Positions 41,241 to 49,054 are shown, counted from the first letter of the stretch. The stretch is 50,599 bases of DNA from Pseudomonas sp. KK4 (GCF_001984065.1 NZ_LYVP01000036.1:1-50599); one strand, 5' to 3'. Notes: generated by a model from the sequence alone, not told the origin. Numbers and translations are program-made.

Positions 41241-42281
41241 TCACTGGACTGGCTGGCCCAGGACTACCGGTAAAAACCCAAATGCGCCGTTCCGGGAGAT
41301 TTTTAGCACCACAGTAGATCCAGTCGGAATCTTGTTGAGCGCCACTAGAAAATCTACGTCGTCCCCAACGTTAATGTCGTCCACTGCCACCACCACATCG
41401 GCAAACATTAGCCCAGCACGCGAGGCTGAGCTTCCAGGAATCACTTGTTCTACCGACGCCCCCGCCAAGGGCATTCCTAGGCGGGCGGCTTTAATGGGAT
41501 CAATAGGGCTAACTTTTGCGCCGAGGCGTCCAGCTAAAAATGGGACAGGTGCTGGACAAGACCGGGTCGCCAGCACTTCGCCCACAGATTTTTTCTTGGC
41601 TGACGCTAAAGACCTCACATCCGTATCAGTTGACGCCTCTGCCCGCACACTAACTGCCATCGCTAGCTGCAGATACTCGCAGGACCGCCCCTGGTATTTC
41701 GCAGCAGTCTCATTTGCTATCCATTGAGCCTTAGATGTCTGCTGTGGTACCTGCGCTGATATCGAGGATGCTCCTTGCAAAGGCTCTGCTGACGGTACTC
41801 CAGCAACCTGCGCGGCCGCAGTCTTATTTGGCGCTGCGAAAGTAGAGCCCGGTGAGACCCTCCCGCCTCCCTTGATATACTCATCCGCACCGGGTGGCAT
41901 CCTGGATTGTAGTTCCTTCGCCGCGGAAGGCTCCCTGATCACAACATCCATCGCCGCTACTTGAGTAGAAGTAGCACCCGGCAAACAACCAGTCTCGCGC
42001 TCAACTTGCTCGATCGACGTGACGGCCCACTGCGCATGCTTTCTGACGTAGTTCTGATGCTCGCCTACATAGACGGCTAAATCTTGAGATTTCTCTCTTT
42101 CCACGGCAAGCGCAAGGCAGCTTCTTCCTCGGTAATTGGCAGGCGCCATCCCCACGCTCTCAGGCGTTTCGGTGCCTGACGAAGCTTCCTGCCCCATATT
42201 GATAAACTCTACCGGCCCAAGGCAGCCCGTGAGAGATGCTGTTGTCAGGGCAATTACCGCGAAACTAATTAGTCTGCGCAT
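41241..42281 (-). CDS. Prophage lipoprotein with duplicated YxGRSC domain and C-terminal PDZ
   Basis: A 346-aa protein with lipobox LTGC (Cys20). Two related modules follow: YRGRSC (50-55) with a second Cys at 99, and YQGRSC (196-201) with a second Cys at 242, both with helical Ala-rich sequence after GRSC. Residues about 250-343 form a PDZ domain (GASVEQVIPGSSASRAGLMF, DINVGDDVDFLVALNKIPTG). It sits between two terminators, between Q and the tRNA. Outer- or inner-membrane lipid anchored in the periplasm. Likely a lysogenic conversion factor; no catalytic protease triad is visible. Confidence 0.8.
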   Translation of the reverse strand: MRRLISFAVIALTTASLTGCLGPVEFINMGQEASSGTETPESVGMAPANYRGRSCLALAVEREKSQDLAVYVGEHQNYVRKHAQWAVTSIEQVERETGCLPGATSTQVAAMDVVIREPSAAKELQSRMPPGADEYIKGGGRVSPGSTFAAPNKTAAAQVAGVPSAEPLQGASSISAQVPQQTSKAQWIANETAAKYQGRSCEYLQLAMAVSVRAEASTDTDVRSLASAKKKSVGEVLATRSCPAPVPFLAGRLGAKVSPIDPIKAARLGMPLAGASVEQVIPGSSASRAGLMFADVVVAVDDINVGDDVDFLVALNKIPTGSTVVLKISRNGAFGFLPVVLGQPVQ

Positions 42282-42392
42282 GTCGAAACCTAGTTGATAT
42301 CAGAAAAACATCATCACTCAGTTAACTTATAGGAGCAATAAGCCACTGGTTACAGGCAACCCTGACCGCTCTACCAAAAAAATCGAGGCAAT

Positions 42393-42420
42393 AAAAAACC
42401 CGGCAGGGTGGCCGGGTTTT
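42393..42420. terminator. Bidirectional terminator after the Q-position gene
   Basis: AAAA-CCCGGC-AGGGTG-GCCGGG-TTTT, symmetrical, 81 bp after the Q-position stop. It separates the early operon from the lipoprotein gene. Confidence 0.85.
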
Positions 42421-42500
42421 CAGTGTCAATCCCTTACGCGCAAGATCGACAGGATGGGTAAATCCTCTCTCACTTTCTCACTCATTGCAATGGCTATTTG

Positions 42501-43046
42501 CTACGCCGCGCAACTTTCGATCAGGCCTTCTGAATCCAGCAGCTCTTGAGCAGCTATTAGCGCCTCGTTCACCTGGTCGTCGAGTGCCTTGCGGATGTTC
42601 GAGCGCCATCGGTACCGAGTCGACTCGGGCTTGCCATCGTTGCCCCAGTTGGTGATGTCGTACCACGCGGCCGGGAGCACCGCGGCCGACCGCTTACCCT
42701 CTACGCCTGCCACCTGCGGAATTGCCCACGTCAGCACCGCGCATTCACGGAACCGTTGCGGCGCCGGCGACTGTGCCTTCTTGATCAGCTCAAGTATTGC
42801 CCCATGCTTGCGCTCGTCATGCGTGGAGTACTTCGCGACTAAGGCCCGCCAGTGCGCTGGTGACAGCGATTTGTGCAGCCGGCCAAACACCCAGCAGTCA
42901 GTAAGAAACGCTGCTTCCTTGCCGACAATCTCTCCCTTCTGCCTGGCGCACTGCACCTTGGGCTCAAAATCGCAACCGCCGGCGGAGTTAATGGTTTCGG
43001 CGGCGAGCGCCCGGACAACTGCGGATACCACGTTTCGATATGTCAT
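42501..43046 (-). CDS. Late antiterminator candidate (Q position)
   Basis: A 181-aa protein. It contains LHKSLSPAHWRALVAKYSTH and ECAVLTWAIPQVAGV and an RYRWRSNIRKALDDQVNEAL C-terminus, basic and helical. It follows NinG with ATGA overlap and is the last early gene before terminators and the late leader, exactly where lambda Q is. The repeated terminators in the late operon also require an antiterminator. Sequence similarity to characterised Q proteins was not confirmed. Confidence 0.65.
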   Translation of the reverse strand: MTYRNVVSAVVRALAAETINSAGGCDFEPKVQCARQKGEIVGKEAAFLTDCWVFGRLHKSLSPAHWRALVAKYSTHDERKHGAILELIKKAQSPAPQRFRECAVLTWAIPQVAGVEGKRSAAVLPAAWYDITNWGNDGKPESTRYRWRSNIRKALDDQVNEALIAAQELLDSEGLIESCAA

Positions 43047-43645
43047 GCCGCTCTCCCCTTCAGCTCTTTTATTTTTACTCGGTAATCGGCCTTGATGGCT
43101 TTGATCTCTTCGACGGTGTATTTGCAGGCCGGGTGAGGCCCTTCAATCCACGCCACCTTGTCCGCGCCGATGCGCTGCACCAGGCGGATGCGATACTCCA
43201 CGGCATTGCCGGAAAGGTTGCGGTTGCACTTCACGCACTGCCGGTGGATGTTCAGCGCCTCGAATCGCAGCTCCGGACAGGCACCCACGGAGCGGTAATG
43301 CCCAGCGTCCCAGCGACTGCCAGTGATTAAGTCATGGTCGTTGGGCAGCGAGTCGCAGCTGATGCAAGGCAGATGAGCATCACGCAGGCGCACATACTCG
43401 TTCACCGCGGCCTGGGCCTCGCGCAGGTGTTCTGCCCTGCTCTTGAGTTTTTCCTTGCGGACCTTGATCTCGCGGCGCTCGCGCTGATCTATCGCCTTGC
43501 GCGCCTTCTCCTGGTTCTTGGGCGCATCGATCATTGCGCAGGCCGGGCTGCAAACTGCCTGACCCAGGCGCTGCGGGACGAATGAGGCCCTGCAGGTTTC
43601 GACTCGGCATTTCTTCGGGCGGGGCTTCCTTGCTGTGAGACTCAT
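43043..43645 (-). CDS. ninG: NinG/Rap recombination protein
   Basis: A 200-aa protein. N-terminal Cys pairs (KKCRVETCRASF, VCSPACA) form the NinG zinc region; a basic coiled coil (about 50-90) and an HNH-like C-terminal part (CISCDSLPNDHD, DAGHYRSVGACPELRF, NIHRQCVKCNRNLSGN) follow. In lambda, Rap is a branched-DNA endonuclease that aids Red recombination. It overlaps NinB and the Q-position gene. Confidence 0.92.
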   Translation of the reverse strand: MSLTARKPRPKKCRVETCRASFVPQRLGQAVCSPACAMIDAPKNQEKARKAIDQRERREIKVRKEKLKSRAEHLREAQAAVNEYVRLRDAHLPCISCDSLPNDHDLITGSRWDAGHYRSVGACPELRFEALNIHRQCVKCNRNLSGNAVEYRIRLVQRIGADKVAWIEGPHPACKYTVEEIKAIKADYRVKIKELKGRAA

Positions 43646-44112
43646 GCAGCCTCCTGACTCAGAAGGTCATCGAAGTACACGCCCTGCGGTGCGAAGCGCG
43701 CGACGATGCGGTCGGTGTAGGCAATGCCCTGGGCACGGTTGAACAGGCTGGTCACCGGGAATCCGTCCGGCCCGAACAGGTGGCACTCGCCCATCATGTC
43801 CAGCTTCGTTTCGTAGGGCAGATGGCGCATGATCCGATACCACTCCGCCTGAAACCCGGCATCCTCGTTCAGCAGGATCTGCACGCCGATGTGCAACTTG
43901 CAGTACCGGCGGGCGTCCGCTTCGTCGCCGATCTGGGTCATCTCAGCGATGCGTTTGTACATCGCAAACCACAGACGGTTCTGGTCGAGCGTGCGGTCCT
44001 TGCCCGGGCGTAGCGATACCACGACGAACCTCTTCTCGCGGAACATGGTGGTCAGCTGGGTGATTGCCTGGGTAAGCCTGGCCTGGCAGTTGACGCTGAT
44101 TTTGTCGGTCAT
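43642..44112 (-). CDS. ninB: NinB/Orf recombination mediator
   Basis: A 156-aa protein. The start MTDKISVN at 44112 overlaps the upstream stop (ATGA); upstream extension rejected. RFVVVSLRPGKDRTLDQNRL and WFAMYKRIAEMTQIGDEADA are the NinB core. It binds ssDNA/SSB and replaces RecFOR in phage recombination. Confidence 0.9.
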   Translation of the reverse strand: MTDKISVNCQARLTQAITQLTTMFREKRFVVVSLRPGKDRTLDQNRLWFAMYKRIAEMTQIGDEADARRYCKLHIGVQILLNEDAGFQAEWYRIMRHLPYETKLDMMGECHLFGPDGFPVTSLFNRAQGIAYTDRIVARFAPQGVYFDDLLSQEAA

Positions 44113-44621
44113 AACTGCTCTCCCTTGCCCATGGCGGCAGCAGCCAACCATGCTTTGCCGTCTGCGGTTTCGGCACCCTGCCCGCTCGACAGGTTCCACT
44201 GGACCGACTGACCTACATCACCGCTTACGAGATCGCTCAGAGCCTTGCGCAGCGCCTCGTTCTCGGCCTTGAGCTGGTCGCGCTCGCTGGAAACATCAAT
44301 CAACTTGGCTGCATTGCAGTCGCATTGGCCGCGCCATTCGCCGACCATGTCATACACGTCACCGGTGTCTCCGCAATTCCAGCAGGACGGGCCGTGCTTC
44401 CAAACCTCAAGCTCTTGCGCAAGATCACGCTCGGTTGTGCTACGCAAAGTCCTCAGGCGCTCGTTCTCGGCCAGCAGCTCAAGCGCCACCTCCTCCACGG
44501 TCTTCTCCCCGAGAAAGTCACCCAGCGCCTCAGCGTTCTGCTTCCACTCCGCGCAGTCAGCTTTCCAGGAAGCCACTTCACTCCACAGCAGCTTCTGGAG
44601 TTTTTGTTTGTCGATGGTCAC
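44109..44621 (-). CDS. Coiled-coil protein with CxxC...CDC motif
   Basis: A 170-aa protein with GTG start overlapping the upstream stop (GTGA). Heptads at about 45-75 and 110-130 flank a Cys cluster, CWNCGDTGDVYDMVGEWR followed by QCDC, a DnaJ-like or Ead/Ea22-like zinc motif. Such proteins are common in early regions of lambdoid phages. Role unknown. Confidence 0.72.
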   Translation of the reverse strand: MTIDKQKLQKLLWSEVASWKADCAEWKQNAEALGDFLGEKTVEEVALELLAENERLRTLRSTTERDLAQELEVWKHGPSCWNCGDTGDVYDMVGEWRGQCDCNAAKLIDVSSERDQLKAENEALRKALSDLVSGDVGQSVQWNLSSGQGAETADGKAWLAAAAMGKGEQL

Positions 44622-45415
44622 TGCGCCGCCCTCCCTGCTTCCAATTGTTCGGCCTGTTGAACCAGCAGTGCCCGGCGATCAGCCAGCTCGTTGGCTGCCT
44701 GGATGCGCAGTTCTGTTTTTTTCTCGGCCGACGCTCTCCGCATGGCGAGCATCGAATCCTTCACGGCCGCGAGCTTGGCGCGCAACTTCGGCGCCGGCCG
44801 GGTTACGGTGCCGGTGATCAAACCCGCCAGCGCCCGGCCATCCTCGGTGACTGGCTGGACACTCAGATCTGCCAGATATTGCTGGGCGCGCTCTTGGGGG
44901 ATCCGCTGCATCTGCGCGGCCTTGCTGATTGCCTGCACTCGGCGATTGGCGTCGAAGCCGACAGACACGTGCCAGTTGACCTGCTTGTTGTCCTCCCGCG
45001 CCTGGCCGACCAGACGCTCGTAGGCACTGTTGAAAGCCATGCGCGCGCCGACCTTATCGCCAGCATCGAGGACAGGTTTCGCGGCGGCCAGCGCCAGTTG
45101 AATTTCGTCGGTCAGCACCACTGTTTCGAACTCGTCATTCGTGGTCATGGCGATCGCCCAGGCTTCGTCTTTGCCCGGGCGGCCATCGGCGGCCTGAACG
45201 CGTTGCAGGATGTCGGCCATGGCCAGCCTGCCTTTCACCTCAAAGCGGCAGGCTTTCAGCGCAGCCTTCACGACAGGCACGGAATAAGCGCACAGGTCTT
45301 CAGCCATCATTGCCGCAGTACCTGGGTTCATCTCCTGGCCCATGGCCTCAGCGGTGGCGCAGATCGCTGCCGCCAGGCCGGCAACCTGCTGGTCATTCAT
45401 CTCAAAGGTATTCAT
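44618..45415 (-). CDS. Replicative helicase loader-like protein (P position)
   Basis: A 265-aa protein. The start MNTFEMNDQQVAGL at 45415 is preferred over a far upstream frame. The N-terminal half (EDLCAYSVPVVKAALKACRF, GRLAMADILQRVQAADGRPG, KDEAWAIAM) is a pattern found in loader-type proteins that follow O-like initiators. The C-terminal half is basic and helical. It overlaps the O-like gene by 14 bp. Loading of host DnaB at the phage origin is inferred. Confidence 0.68.
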   Translation of the reverse strand: MNTFEMNDQQVAGLAAAICATAEAMGQEMNPGTAAMMAEDLCAYSVPVVKAALKACRFEVKGRLAMADILQRVQAADGRPGKDEAWAIAMTTNDEFETVVLTDEIQLALAAAKPVLDAGDKVGARMAFNSAYERLVGQAREDNKQVNWHVSVGFDANRRVQAISKAAQMQRIPQERAQQYLADLSVQPVTEDGRALAGLITGTVTRPAPKLRAKLAAVKDSMLAMRRASAEKKTELRIQAANELADRRALLVQQAEQLEAGRAAQ

Positions 45416-46373
45416 TGCGTGCCCCCGCCTGGCGCTTGGCCAGAACCATCTGGGCTGCCTGCTCGGCTGCCGATGCGTTCGCTTCAGTGCGCTCCAACTG
45501 GCGCGCGGTGGCACCGTTGATGCGCTGACCAGTCACCCACTGGGTGTGATAGCTCTCGGCGTTGGCCAGCAGCTCGTTGAGGCTGTGGCACTTGCGAAGG
45601 ACGGCGGCATCGCTGGTTTTCAGGAAGTGAGCCGCGACGTGATGGGCGACATCGGCACCGAGGCGGTCGACGAGTTGGCCGAGCTGACCACCGACTTTTG
45701 CGTTCCACACCGGCCAGGTGCTGTAGCGTTTGCGGTAGGCCATGGCGTAGTTCGCCCAGGCCTTGAAGGTTTTACAGGACTGGTCTTTGGGGCCTGGCAT
45801 GTCAGCGGGAATCTCGACGCGGGGACCGTCGGTGCGATCAACCACCAGCACCAGGTTGCGGGCCGGCTTGTCCGGGCCGTCTTGCAAGTCCTGACTGGTA
45901 TCCTGATTGGTACCCTGATAATTGGTATCCTGATTTGTCGGAGATTTTTCCGACCCTTGCTCGGATTTTTCTCCGACCTTGCTCGGATTTTTTTCCGAGG
46001 TAGATCGGATTTTTTTCCGACCCTTGCTCTCTGGAGGGGTCGGATATTTTTCCGACCCATCAAGCTTCTGATTCCACTCGATCGCCTTCTCGGTCAGGCG
46101 GAACAGCGTGATGTTCGAGGTGCTGGAAAGCTCAATCAAGCCGGCCTCTTCCAGGGCCTTCAACATGCGGTAAGCGGTGTCCGGCTTGTCAGTGAGCAGC
46201 GGCAGCTCCTCGATGATCTTGGCCTTGCTCAGCGCGAAGAAGATCCCATCGTCCGTCTTGATTGGCTTGGTCCAACTCGGGCAGCCATAGACGAAGGCGA
46301 ACAGCAGGGCCTGCTGGGAGTTCAGCCCCCACTCCAGCGCCTTCACCTGGTTGATCGTGACGGTGAATTGCAT
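45402..46373 (-). CDS. Replication initiator O-like protein containing the origin
   Basis: A 323-aa protein. The N-terminal winged-helix part (about 1-105: MQFTVTINQVKALEWGLNSQ, LLTDKPDTAYRMLKALEEAG, LIELSSTSNITLFRLTEKA) fits DNA-binding initiators. The low-complexity middle (about 108-160) is encoded by origin repeats, so its Ser/Lys/Gln/Asn/Thr composition reflects DNA constraints. The C-terminal part is helical and could bind the loader or DnaB. GAAGG precedes the ATG. The layout matches lambda O, whose gene also contains ori. Confidence 0.82.
   Translation of the reverse strand: MQFTVTINQVKALEWGLNSQQALLFAFVYGCPSWTKPIKTDDGIFFALSKAKIIEELPLLTDKPDTAYRMLKALEEAGLIELSSTSNITLFRLTEKAIEWNQKLDGSEKYPTPPESKGRKKIRSTSEKNPSKVGEKSEQGSEKSPTNQDTNYQGTNQDTSQDLQDGPDKPARNLVLVVDRTDGPRVEIPADMPGPKDQSCKTFKAWANYAMAYRKRYSTWPVWNAKVGGQLGQLVDRLGADVAHHVAAHFLKTSDAAVLRKCHSLNELLANAESYHTQWVTGQRINGATARQLERTEANASAAEQAAQMVLAKRQAGARNEYL
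45896..45934. repeat. Three TGGTAYCCTGAT direct repeats beside the iterons
   Basis: TGGTATCCTGAT at 45896, TGGTACCCTGAT at 45908 and TGGTATCCTGAT at 45923. They lie adjacent to the palindromic iterons inside the O-like gene and could be an unwinding or accessory protein region. Confidence 0.65.
45938..46055. other. Prophage replication origin: five TCGGA-N6-TCCGA iterons
   Basis: Sixteen-base palindromic iterons of the form TCGGATTTTTTTCCGA start at 45938, 45961, 45983, 46005 and 46040. Spacing is 23, 22, 22 and 35 bp, about two helical turns for the first four. T-rich centres are conserved. They lie within the O-like gene, as in lambdoid phages. Confidence 0.85.
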
Positions 46374-46374
46374 A

Positions 46375-47181
46375 TCAGGCCTTCCCGACCAGTTTGGCCA
46401 GTTCGAGGAAGCGATCGACGTACCAGTGAGGCTGCGTCTCGCGGGGGGATTGAGGACTGGTGAGGTTCTTGCCGAAGGCCATGCCCTTTTCGGTCACGGA
46501 CCAGAAGTCGACGGTTTCCTGCTTGGAGTTTTTGCGCTGCAGTTGCTTGAGAAATCCCTTGGCTGCGAGGGCGCGATTGAACGCCGCCGGCGCGTAGCGA
46601 ATCCCATGGTCTTTCAAGAGGGCCGTGGCTGACTTTGTGGGCATCGAGCTGCCGCCGGCAGCATCTGGCGCAGCGTCGACGGCGTAGCCTGGGAGAAACT
46701 TCGGGTCCAGGCCGTTGTTCTGGGCGATCTTCGTCAGCATTGCCATCTGGCAGGAGGGGGCGGGCTTCAGCAGGCGCGTGAAGCACTCCATGATGGCGAT
46801 CTCGCCGACGACCTTTGTGCCATTGAGCAGGACCTGTTCGCGGGCGCCCTGCTGCTGTTCAAGCTCGCGCCACCGGCGAATCACCTTCATGCGCATCGGT
46901 GCGCTGTAGCCAGTGAGTAGGCAGTCGGTGTGTTCACGATCAAGCAGGTATTGCACCTGTTCGCGATTGCGCCCGTCCAGATAGATGTCCTCAAAAGTGA
47001 GTGCATCTACTTTCAGGTCTTTGAGCATTGCGAGGATGTCCCGCTTCACGTTGTCGTGACGCTTACCGGTTACGTTTGCGATCTCGCGGGAAGACATCGT
47101 GGTACGCGACACGTTTTCAGAATTCACAAAACGTGTCGCGACATGGTTCGGGGTATTGCTTGAATTGGGTTGGCTCTGCAT
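46375..47181 (-). CDS. Rha-family phage regulatory protein
   Basis: A 268-aa protein. The N-terminal Rha domain includes SSREIANVTGKRHDNVKRDI, then VQYLLDREHTDCLLTGY and SAPMRMKVIRRWRELEQQ. The C-terminal part (about 130-260) resembles phage antirepressor KilAC-type domains (LLKDHGIRYAPAAFNRALAA, FWSVTEKGMAFGKN). The start at 47181 has GAGG 6 bp upstream. A conserved inverted repeat lies inside codons 14-27, right before the core Rha domain. It probably controls lysogeny or early expression. Confidence 0.85.
   Translation of the reverse strand: MQSQPNSSNTPNHVATRFVNSENVSRTTMSSREIANVTGKRHDNVKRDILAMLKDLKVDALTFEDIYLDGRNREQVQYLLDREHTDCLLTGYSAPMRMKVIRRWRELEQQQGAREQVLLNGTKVVGEIAIMECFTRLLKPAPSCQMAMLTKIAQNNGLDPKFLPGYAVDAAPDAAGGSSMPTKSATALLKDHGIRYAPAAFNRALAAKGFLKQLQRKNSKQETVDFWSVTEKGMAFGKNLTSPQSPRETQPHWYVDRFLELAKLVGKA
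47103..47142. promoter_or_regulatory. Inverted repeat TACGCGACAC-N20-GTGTCGCGAC, copy B
   Basis: Same 10-N20-10 geometry as at 39918, with extended arms (CGCGACACGTTTT and AAAACGTGTCGCG, 13 bp perfect). It lies in the 5' part of the Rha gene, 5 bp before an internal ATG (47097) that begins the core domain. Confidence 0.65.
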
Positions 47182-47246
47182 AATCCGCCTCATTGAGTGG
47201 TATCGAATTAGCCGGGGCGCAATCCCGGCTTTTTTGTGCCTGGGAT

Positions 47247-47669
47247 TCAGGCGGCCTTCACCGATGCATCCATCACGTCCAGGCTTTGCCGGACATGGTT
47301 GATCTCTTGGCGAATCAAGGATTTTTCGAAGGTGCTGACATGGTCGTCGCCGAGCGCTTCGTGCACGGCGATAGTCAAATCGGCCACTTCCTTGCCGACA
47401 TTGATGAGCGATTTGGTGAGTGCCTGAGGCTGGGGAGCAGACTTGGCGACCAGGTCGAAACCAAATTCATTTGCGAGCGCTGCCAGAGGCCGCATGTCAC
47501 CGGTGTGCAGCAAGATCCCGAACAAGTGCTCCACGGTCAGGTGGTGAGCATCGTTATCGGGGTTGGCACGCTGGAGCAGGCCAACGTGCGCAACGCCCAT
47601 CTTTGCCGCCAGTGCTTTGGCCTCGTTATCCAGAACAGCGCTTTGGCAGGCCCGCAGAAAATCTTCCAT
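47247..47669 (-). CDS. CII-family phage regulatory protein
   Basis: A 140-aa protein. QRANPDNDAHHLTVEHLFGI, followed by TGDMRPLAALANEFGFDL, is the hallmark of the phage regulatory CII (CP76) family. GAGG precedes the ATG. It lies between Cro-like and Rha genes, as expected of a gene expressed from the rightward-type early promoter. It probably influences the lysis-lysogeny decision. Confidence 0.85.
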   Translation of the reverse strand: MEDFLRACQSAVLDNEAKALAAKMGVAHVGLLQRANPDNDAHHLTVEHLFGILLHTGDMRPLAALANEFGFDLVAKSAPQPQALTKSLINVGKEVADLTIAVHEALGDDHVSTFEKSLIRQEINHVRQSLDVMDASVKAA

Positions 47670-47752
47670 TCGTAAAACCTCAAATTTGTTTCCGTGGTGG
47701 CGTTACGCCAACAAAGCGATGATCTGGTCATCAACTGATCAGGGACTTATCC

Positions 47753-47968
47753 ATGACCACTCATTCCGAATTACAAGGCGAGATAGCCGCCCTTTGCTGC
47801 TTGGTGGTGGCCTTGGCCTCCACCCTTCCCCTGTCGTCTCAACTCAGGCTGTGGCCTGCGTTCGAGCGGATCGCTGACCCTCTGCGAGTTCGGCTTTGCT
47901 CTGATGAGTTACGCGGCTTTGAGCGCGCAACCGTCTTGCTCGCGTCGAGGCGAGCAAAATTGAGTTAG
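47753..47968 (+). CDS. Small hydrophobic N-terminus protein, antisense to early leader
   Basis: A 71-aa frame with AGGGA ahead of the ATG. The first part is hydrophobic (IAALCCLVVALASTLPL), the second basic (RRAKLS at the end). It lies opposite to the cro-cII spacer and overlaps the 3' end of the cro-like gene by 4 bp. It may be genuine or merely an open frame. Confidence 0.45.
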   Translation: MTTHSELQGEIAALCCLVVALASTLPLSSQLRLWPAFERIADPLRVRLCSDELRGFERATVLLASRRAKLS

Positions 47969-48144
47969 GCGGCCTGCTCTTTTTTGATCGCCTTGAACTT
48001 GCCCTTGGAAAGGACTTGGATTTGGTACTGACGGGATTCGGGAATGGTTTCCCCCCACATGGTCACTGCGCTCGGACGGATGCCCAGCGCCAGTGCCAGT
48101 TTTGTTTTGTTGCCGAAGAATTCGGCTACTTCATGCGTATTCAT
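47965..48144 (-). CDS. Cro-like repressor (59 aa)
   Basis: A short HTH protein, MNTHEVAEFFGNKTKLALAL, GIRPSAVTMWGETIPESRQY, with a basic tail (KGKFKAIKKEQAA). The pattern GNKTKLA..LGI.PSAVTMWG.. IPE.R is that of Cro/YdaS-type regulators. GAGG precedes the ATG at 48144. It is divergent from the CI-like repressor across a region with two GCATGCTTAA sites. It should shut off repressor synthesis during lytic growth. Confidence 0.86.
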   Translation of the reverse strand: MNTHEVAEFFGNKTKLALALGIRPSAVTMWGETIPESRQYQIQVLSKGKFKAIKKEQAA

Positions 48145-48171
48145 TGCGCATCCTCGTTCGAGCTTTACGCA

Positions 48172-48246
48172 ATTTCAGCATGCTTAATTTAATGAGTCAA
48201 CGTGGTTTTGCGACTACTGCATGCTTAAATTCAGTTAACTTAATAT
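48172..48246. promoter_or_regulatory. cI-cro operator/promoter region
   Basis: Leftward promoter for cro: TTGACT (complement of 48195-48200), 17-bp spacer, TGAAAT (complement of 48172-48177). GCATGCTTAA occurs at 48178 within the spacer and again at 48219, exactly 41 bp apart, so CI/Cro dimers would lie on one DNA face. For cI, TAATAT at 48241-48246 is a -10 with a weak -35, placing the transcript start at or next to the ATG at 48254. Confidence 0.7.
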
Positions 48247-48253
48247 TGGGTCC

Positions 48254-48907
48254 ATGGAAAGACACGAACGTATTGCACGAGCCATCAAGCTCAGCGGGAA
48301 AAAGAAAGGCGAAATCGCGGCGCTTTGCGGCGTCGCAAATTCGGCCGTCACTCAATGGATTTCGGGGGAAAGCAAAAGCCTTCGGCCCGAGAACCTTTAC
48401 GCACTGGCAAAAGCGACCGGGTTCAGACCTGAATGGCTTGCGATCGGCGAGGGAGGTGAGCGTGAAGCCTCAGAATCAAATGTCAGCGAAGCCCGTCAGC
48501 CCGTAGAATCCTTCCGCTATCCGGTTATCAGCTGGGTTGCCGCGGGCGCCTGGGCCGAAGCGGTCGAGCCCTACCCGGCCGGCTTTTCAGATCGCTACGA
48601 ATTCTCGGAATACGACTCGAAGGGCCCAGCGTTCTGGCTCGAGGTCAAAGGCGACTCGATGACCTCACCAGTCGGGCAAAGCATCACAGAGGGCACGCTG
48701 ATTCTGGTGGACACCGAAGCCGAGGCAACCCCAGGCAAGCTGGTGATCGCCAAACTGCCTGACAGCAACGAGGCGACCTTCAAGAAGCTGGTCAATGACG
48801 GCGGGAAACTCTTCCTGAAACCGCTGAATCCGGCCTGGCGGATTGAGCCGTTCACCGAGGACTGCCGAATCGTTGGCGTCGTCGTGCGGGCGCTTCAGAA
48901 GTTTTGA
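48254..48907 (+). CDS. CI-like repressor (XRE plus S24 autopeptidase)
   Basis: A 217-aa LexA/CI-type repressor. HTH at about 5-60 (KKKGEIAALCGVANSAVTQW). Self-cleavage site Ala97-Gly98 in VAAGAW, nucleophile Ser135 in GDSM, general base Lys177 in ATFKK. RecA-ssDNA should trigger cleavage and induction. No Shine-Dalgarno precedes the ATG, and a TAATAT box ends 7 bp before it, suggesting a leaderless mRNA as for lambda cI from pRM. Confidence 0.93.
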   Translation: MERHERIARAIKLSGKKKGEIAALCGVANSAVTQWISGESKSLRPENLYALAKATGFRPEWLAIGEGGEREASESNVSEARQPVESFRYPVISWVAAGAWAEAVEPYPAGFSDRYEFSEYDSKGPAFWLEVKGDSMTSPVGQSITEGTLILVDTEAEATPGKLVIAKLPDSNEATFKKLVNDGGKLFLKPLNPAWRIEPFTEDCRIVGVVVRALQKF

Positions 48908-48945
48908 CCAGAGATTCAGTTACGAATTTTTCTGCCCGTCAGATA

Positions 48946-48962
48946 GATGGAATACGTCCATC
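48946..48962. promoter_or_regulatory. Palindrome upstream of the toxin operon
   Basis: GATGGA-ATACG-TCCATC, a 6-5-6 inverted repeat, in the 147-bp gap between the repressor gene and the 37-codon ORF. Candidate operator for the XRE antitoxin. No clear promoter could be defined in the gap. Confidence 0.45.
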
Positions 48963-49054
48963 CAGACGAGGTTTTGAATATCTTCGCCATTCACCGCTTC
49001 TAGCTACACCGTAAAAATCCGCGGACAAAAAAAGTGACGTACAAGGAGGTATTC

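Noticed and set aside
40958..41317. Plus-strand frame over the phage tRNA (GCEGWIRTIDLRVMSP)
   Set aside because: It is the antisense translation of the tRNA-Met gene.
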